DNA of 64,000 nucleotides from Chrysomallon squamiferum. Its lineage: Eukaryota; Mollusca; Gastropoda; Neomphalida; Peltospiridae. A program made the position numbers and the translations under genes. A model generated the notes under the pieces. That model was not told the DNA's origin, searched no databases, and was given only the letters and a program-made list of their open reading frames with translations. The stretch lies in assembly GCA_012295275.1 (NCBI GenBank), contig CM022675.1:17002189-17066188 (forward strand), in the 5' to 3' direction. The first letter of the stretch is position 1, and each line of letters starts with the position of its first letter. Positions 61,701 to 64,000 of this stretch are shown in pieces.

Positions 61701-64000
61701 TTAATTCATGTTGTGTTTGCATTTGAATTTAGTGATGTGGTCATTAAAAAAAAAAGGAATACTTAATGAAAACTAATTATAACTTTGAAATGTACTCCCA
61801 GCAAGTTAAAATTTAGAGTTTACTCTAAGGATTTAAAAAAAATGTATATTTTAAAAGTTACTAATACGGGCAAGTTGGTAGTTTAAATTCAAATGAATGG
61901 TGAATTTTTCAGCATCCTCAGATGCAGCTATAGAGGAGGAGGAGGAACGTGAAAGATCTCGGCAGTCTAGCAGATCAGCAGCACAGGTAAACATGGATTT
62001 TTTATTTCTTTTTATAAACAAGATCAGTAATAAAACACAGATAAACTGTTTTTTATTTCTTTCTGCAAACAAGCTGTGTGATAAAAATATTCTTAGATAC
62101 TCACAAGAATCTTTTTTAGCTGATCATATTTTTTAAACATTGTGTAGATTATGCCTTAAATATTTCAGTAAATTTTGTCTGTCAAAACAGTCTACATGAA
62201 TTTTTTTTTTTTTTTTTGACACAAATTTTAGTATTTTAACTATATATATATATTTTTTTTTTTTTTCAAATTCAAAATTAACCTTTTTCTTTTGTTTTAA
62301 TGCAGGCCAAATTAGAGATGCCAAGGATCAGTATCCAGCCTGCTGAAGATGAAGATGGTAAAATATTGTTTTATCAAGTCATAAGAATGAATTAAAATGA
62401 TAATCTGCAGCTTATTTTGCAATGTATTGAAGTTGGCATTAATATAAAAAAGAACACCTTATTTTATTTTTAAATATTAAAAAAAATAAAAAAATAAAAT
62501 ACTGATTGATTTTGTTTATATATATATATCTGTTTTGTTGTGATAACCTAATTAAGTTTTAAAATGAAACAAAATATAAATATTAAATAATAGTAATACT
62601 AATAAAAATCAATATTAATTTCAAAACCTGATCACTGAAATTTCACAACAAATACTGTGAGTTTGTGATAAGTGCTCATTAAAGTATATTTGACAGCTTA
62701 TAATTCAAACATTCTCTTACAAAAATCACAACATTACTTGTTAATTAATTGTATTTTAATTAGATAATATTGATTTACTTTTAGATCCTGATGATGGCTT
62801 CTCTGTGAAACACATAGCTCATGCACGTTACAGTCGAAATCATCGTTTAATTAATGAAATTTTCAGCGAGTTTGTTGTCCCCGATGTGAGGACTGTGGTG
62901 ACAACAGGACGAATGAGTGTGTTAAAGAGACAAGTTCAGTCTCTAACAATGCATCAGGTGGGTGGGTGTAAATGATAACAGTGTGAAAGTGTTAAAGAGA
63001 AGCTCAAACAGTAGGATTTATGAATAGACTGTGTTTTTCTGAGTTAGAGATTCTGTGATGAGTGATGGGCAAAACAATTAATTTAACCATTTATTTGGAT
63101 ATAGATATAAAACAGATTAGCGTTTTTCTGAGATCATATGTTATGTTGAGTTCGTATTTCAAGTGTTTAACCATGTCTCATGTATATTGGTATGTATGTG
63201 TGTACAGTTGTATCTGTTTATATTTTTTATTATATATTTACTATGAGAGGCATATGTTTACTTTATTTAAATATGATTTTGTTTGAAAGAAAAAGTTGGA
63301 AGAGGAGCTACAGACTATAGAAGAAAGACATGAAGTGAAGAAACGAAAGTTTATTGAGTCGAGTGAACAGTTCCACAAAGAACTGAAAAAAGTAAGTTTA
63401 AATTTATCTAATGAAAATATCTATAGTTTTGAAATGTGTAGTGGAACAATAATTTAGTTTATGTGTAAATTATTTTATTAAAATAAGCAAATTTTAATTG
63501 TTTTTCTGAAATTTTTATGTCTCTGTATTTTCATTTGTTTGTGCATATAAGATCTCTTTCTAGTAATATGTGTAGGGTTGTTTGATTTTTAATTTTTATT
63601 TCAGGTTATTATTTATTATAAAATAAAACCAGCCTATGAATTAATGTTTAGATATTTGAACTTGCTTTAAAGTAAGTTCTGTGAGCATTTTTAAAAAGTA
63701 ATTTCAAAGACTGACTTACCTTTATATATTTTGTAACTAACAATATTCTGTTGTGACATAAATTAGCACTGCTATTTACTTTTTTTATTCTTAAGTTATG
63801 TGAAAACAAACCTCAAGTGACAGAAGAAATGTTCAATGCCATGATCCAGAAAGCAAAAGAAGACCTGAAACAGAGACATCAGCAGCTGCTACAGCAACAG
63901 GAAGAAGAGAGAAAGAAACAGAATCTTAAAGATGAGGAGGAAAGAAAAAAGATGGAAGTTGCAAAGAAGAATGTCTCTCCAGCAGAGAACCCAGATATCC
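55725..64000 (+). CDS. SMARCE1: SMARCE1 (BAF57), SWI/SNF subunit, 3' end missing
   Basis: Coding exons 55725-55734, 56803-56840, 57782-57859, 58674-58748, 60447-60578, 61105-61180, 61913-61986, 62306-62357, 62785-62957, 63290-63391 and 63796 onward join in frame (about 338 aa to the window edge). [20 protein letters not shown] and [20 protein letters not shown] are almost the vertebrate SMARCE1 HMG box. [36 protein letters not shown] and VLKRQVQSL continue the match, followed by a kinesin-like coiled coil ([13 protein letters not shown]). It is a nuclear DNA-binding subunit of the BAF chromatin-remodelling complex. The short first exon (MSK plus one base) is chosen by phase and by similarity to the vertebrate MSK start. 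The C-terminal tail lies beyond the window. Confidence 0.95.
56803..56840 (+). CDS. SMARCE1: SMARCE1 exon 2
   Basis: 38 bp, TTGCAG acceptor, GTTTGT donor; encodes [12 protein letters not shown]. Poorly conserved, placed by phase. Confidence 0.72.
57782..57859 (+). CDS. SMARCE1: SMARCE1 exon 3
   Basis: 78 bp, CTACAG acceptor, GTGAGT donor; encodes [19 protein letters not shown] and VGSKSAP, the N-terminal linker. Confidence 0.82.
58674..58748 (+). CDS. SMARCE1: SMARCE1 exon 4, HMG box start
   Basis: Encodes [20 protein letters not shown] and RYSRK. The donor GTGAGT is followed 12 bases later by a second AAAG-GTGAGC donor at 58761. Confidence 0.93.
58773..58877. repeat. Imperfect tandem duplication in SMARCE1 intron 4
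   Basis: GCGACATCGGAAA...CAGTTCAATAGACTGTCTGTAG recurs with changes as GCGACATCAGAAA...CAGTTCTGTAGTCTGTTTGTAG about 55 bp downstream. Confidence 0.75.
59930..59991. repeat. 25-bp perfect inverted repeat, 12-nt loop
   Basis: 59930-59954 (AATTATTTAACTTGCAACTA...) is exactly complementary to 59967-59991 (...TAGTTGCAAGTTAAATAATT). Lies in SMARCE1 intron 4. Confidence 0.93.
60329..60360. repeat. 11-bp inverted repeat, 10-nt loop
   Basis: TACTACCTTTA at 60329-60339 pairs with TAAAGGTAGTA at 60350-60360. Near the 3' end of SMARCE1 intron 4. Confidence 0.85.
60447..60578 (+). CDS. SMARCE1: SMARCE1 exon 5, HMG box core
   Basis: 132 bp encoding [36 protein letters not shown] and [14 protein letters not shown] acceptor; the donor GTTATT is a weak match to consensus. 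Confidence 0.95.
61105..61180 (+). CDS. SMARCE1: SMARCE1 exon 6, HMG box end
   Basis: 76 bp encoding [20 protein letters not shown] and AAKSK; TTTCAG acceptor, GTTTTA donor. Confidence 0.95.
61913..61986 (+). CDS. SMARCE1: SMARCE1 exon 7, acidic linker
   Basis: 74 bp encoding [20 protein letters not shown] and SAAQ; TTTCAG acceptor, GTAAAC donor. Confidence 0.92.
62306..62357 (+). CDS. SMARCE1: SMARCE1 exon 8
   Basis: 52 bp encoding [17 protein letters not shown], corresponding to the SIQPAEDPDD region of vertebrate SMARCE1. Confidence 0.93.
62785..62957 (+). CDS. SMARCE1: SMARCE1 exon 9
   Basis: 173 bp encoding [40 protein letters not shown] and [18 protein letters not shown]. Confidence 0.95.
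63290..63391 (+). CDS. SMARCE1: SMARCE1 exon 10, coiled coil
   Basis: 102 bp encoding [20 protein letters not shown] and [20 protein letters not shown] acceptor, GTAAGT donor. Confidence 0.95.
63796..64000 (+). CDS. SMARCE1: SMARCE1 exon 11, cut by window end
   Basis: TTAAG acceptor; encodes [20 protein letters not shown] and a Gln/Glu/Lys-rich coiled coil. The exon is still open at 64000. Confidence 0.93.

Overview
This is a eukaryotic, animal-type window. Coding exons have GT-AG introns, the DNA is very A+T-rich, and it is crowded with microsatellites: long (AG/CT)n, (CA)n, (TA)n, GATA/GACA and trinucleotide tracts. The recognisable genes are a Cys-loop nicotinic-type receptor pair, an ankyrin-rich TRP channel and SMARCE1. 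Together with the repeat style they suggest an invertebrate, most likely a lophotrochozoan such as a mollusc. The phylum is an inference and was not tested.

Layout. 1-18.8 kb: no intact gene seen; simple repeats, a 365-bp-offset direct duplication (about 2.1-2.7 kb), and a decayed nicotinic-receptor exon at 12.6 kb. 18.8-25.5 kb (+): a seven-exon nicotinic-type receptor subunit (nAChR-A, 579 aa). 27.4-34.6 kb (-): a second seven-exon subunit (nAChR-B, also 579 aa by my splice model), tail-to-tail with the first. Exons 3-6 have identical lengths (45/110/545/194 bp) and all intron phases match. 37.5-40.8 kb (-): a three-exon multi-pass membrane protein of 351 aa, possibly TspO/MBR-like. 43.55-45.35 kb: a decayed Tc1/mariner element with a hAT element inserted in it, flanked by a perfect 8-bp target duplication. 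46.6-50.8 kb (-): an ankyrin-rich TRP channel of 1248 aa with a TRPV-like pore, nearly all in one 3.6-kb exon. 55.7 kb to the right edge (+): the BAF-complex subunit SMARCE1 (BAF57), cut off by the window end.

How the genes relate. The two receptor subunits are an inverted duplicate pair. A keeps several principal-face residues (loop A Tyr, loop B Trp, vicinal Cys). B has lost the loop B Trp and the vicinal Cys and carries Pro at the 2' pore position. They could form a heteromer, but that is inference. A recurring oddity is duplication of splice-donor-proximal sequence: a 49-bp array starting at the exon 5 donor of A, donor copies in intron 2 of A, and a tandem in-frame donor inside the SMARCE1 HMG box.

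All multi-exon models were assembled by eye from reading frame, splice signals and family knowledge; no alignment or transcript data were used.
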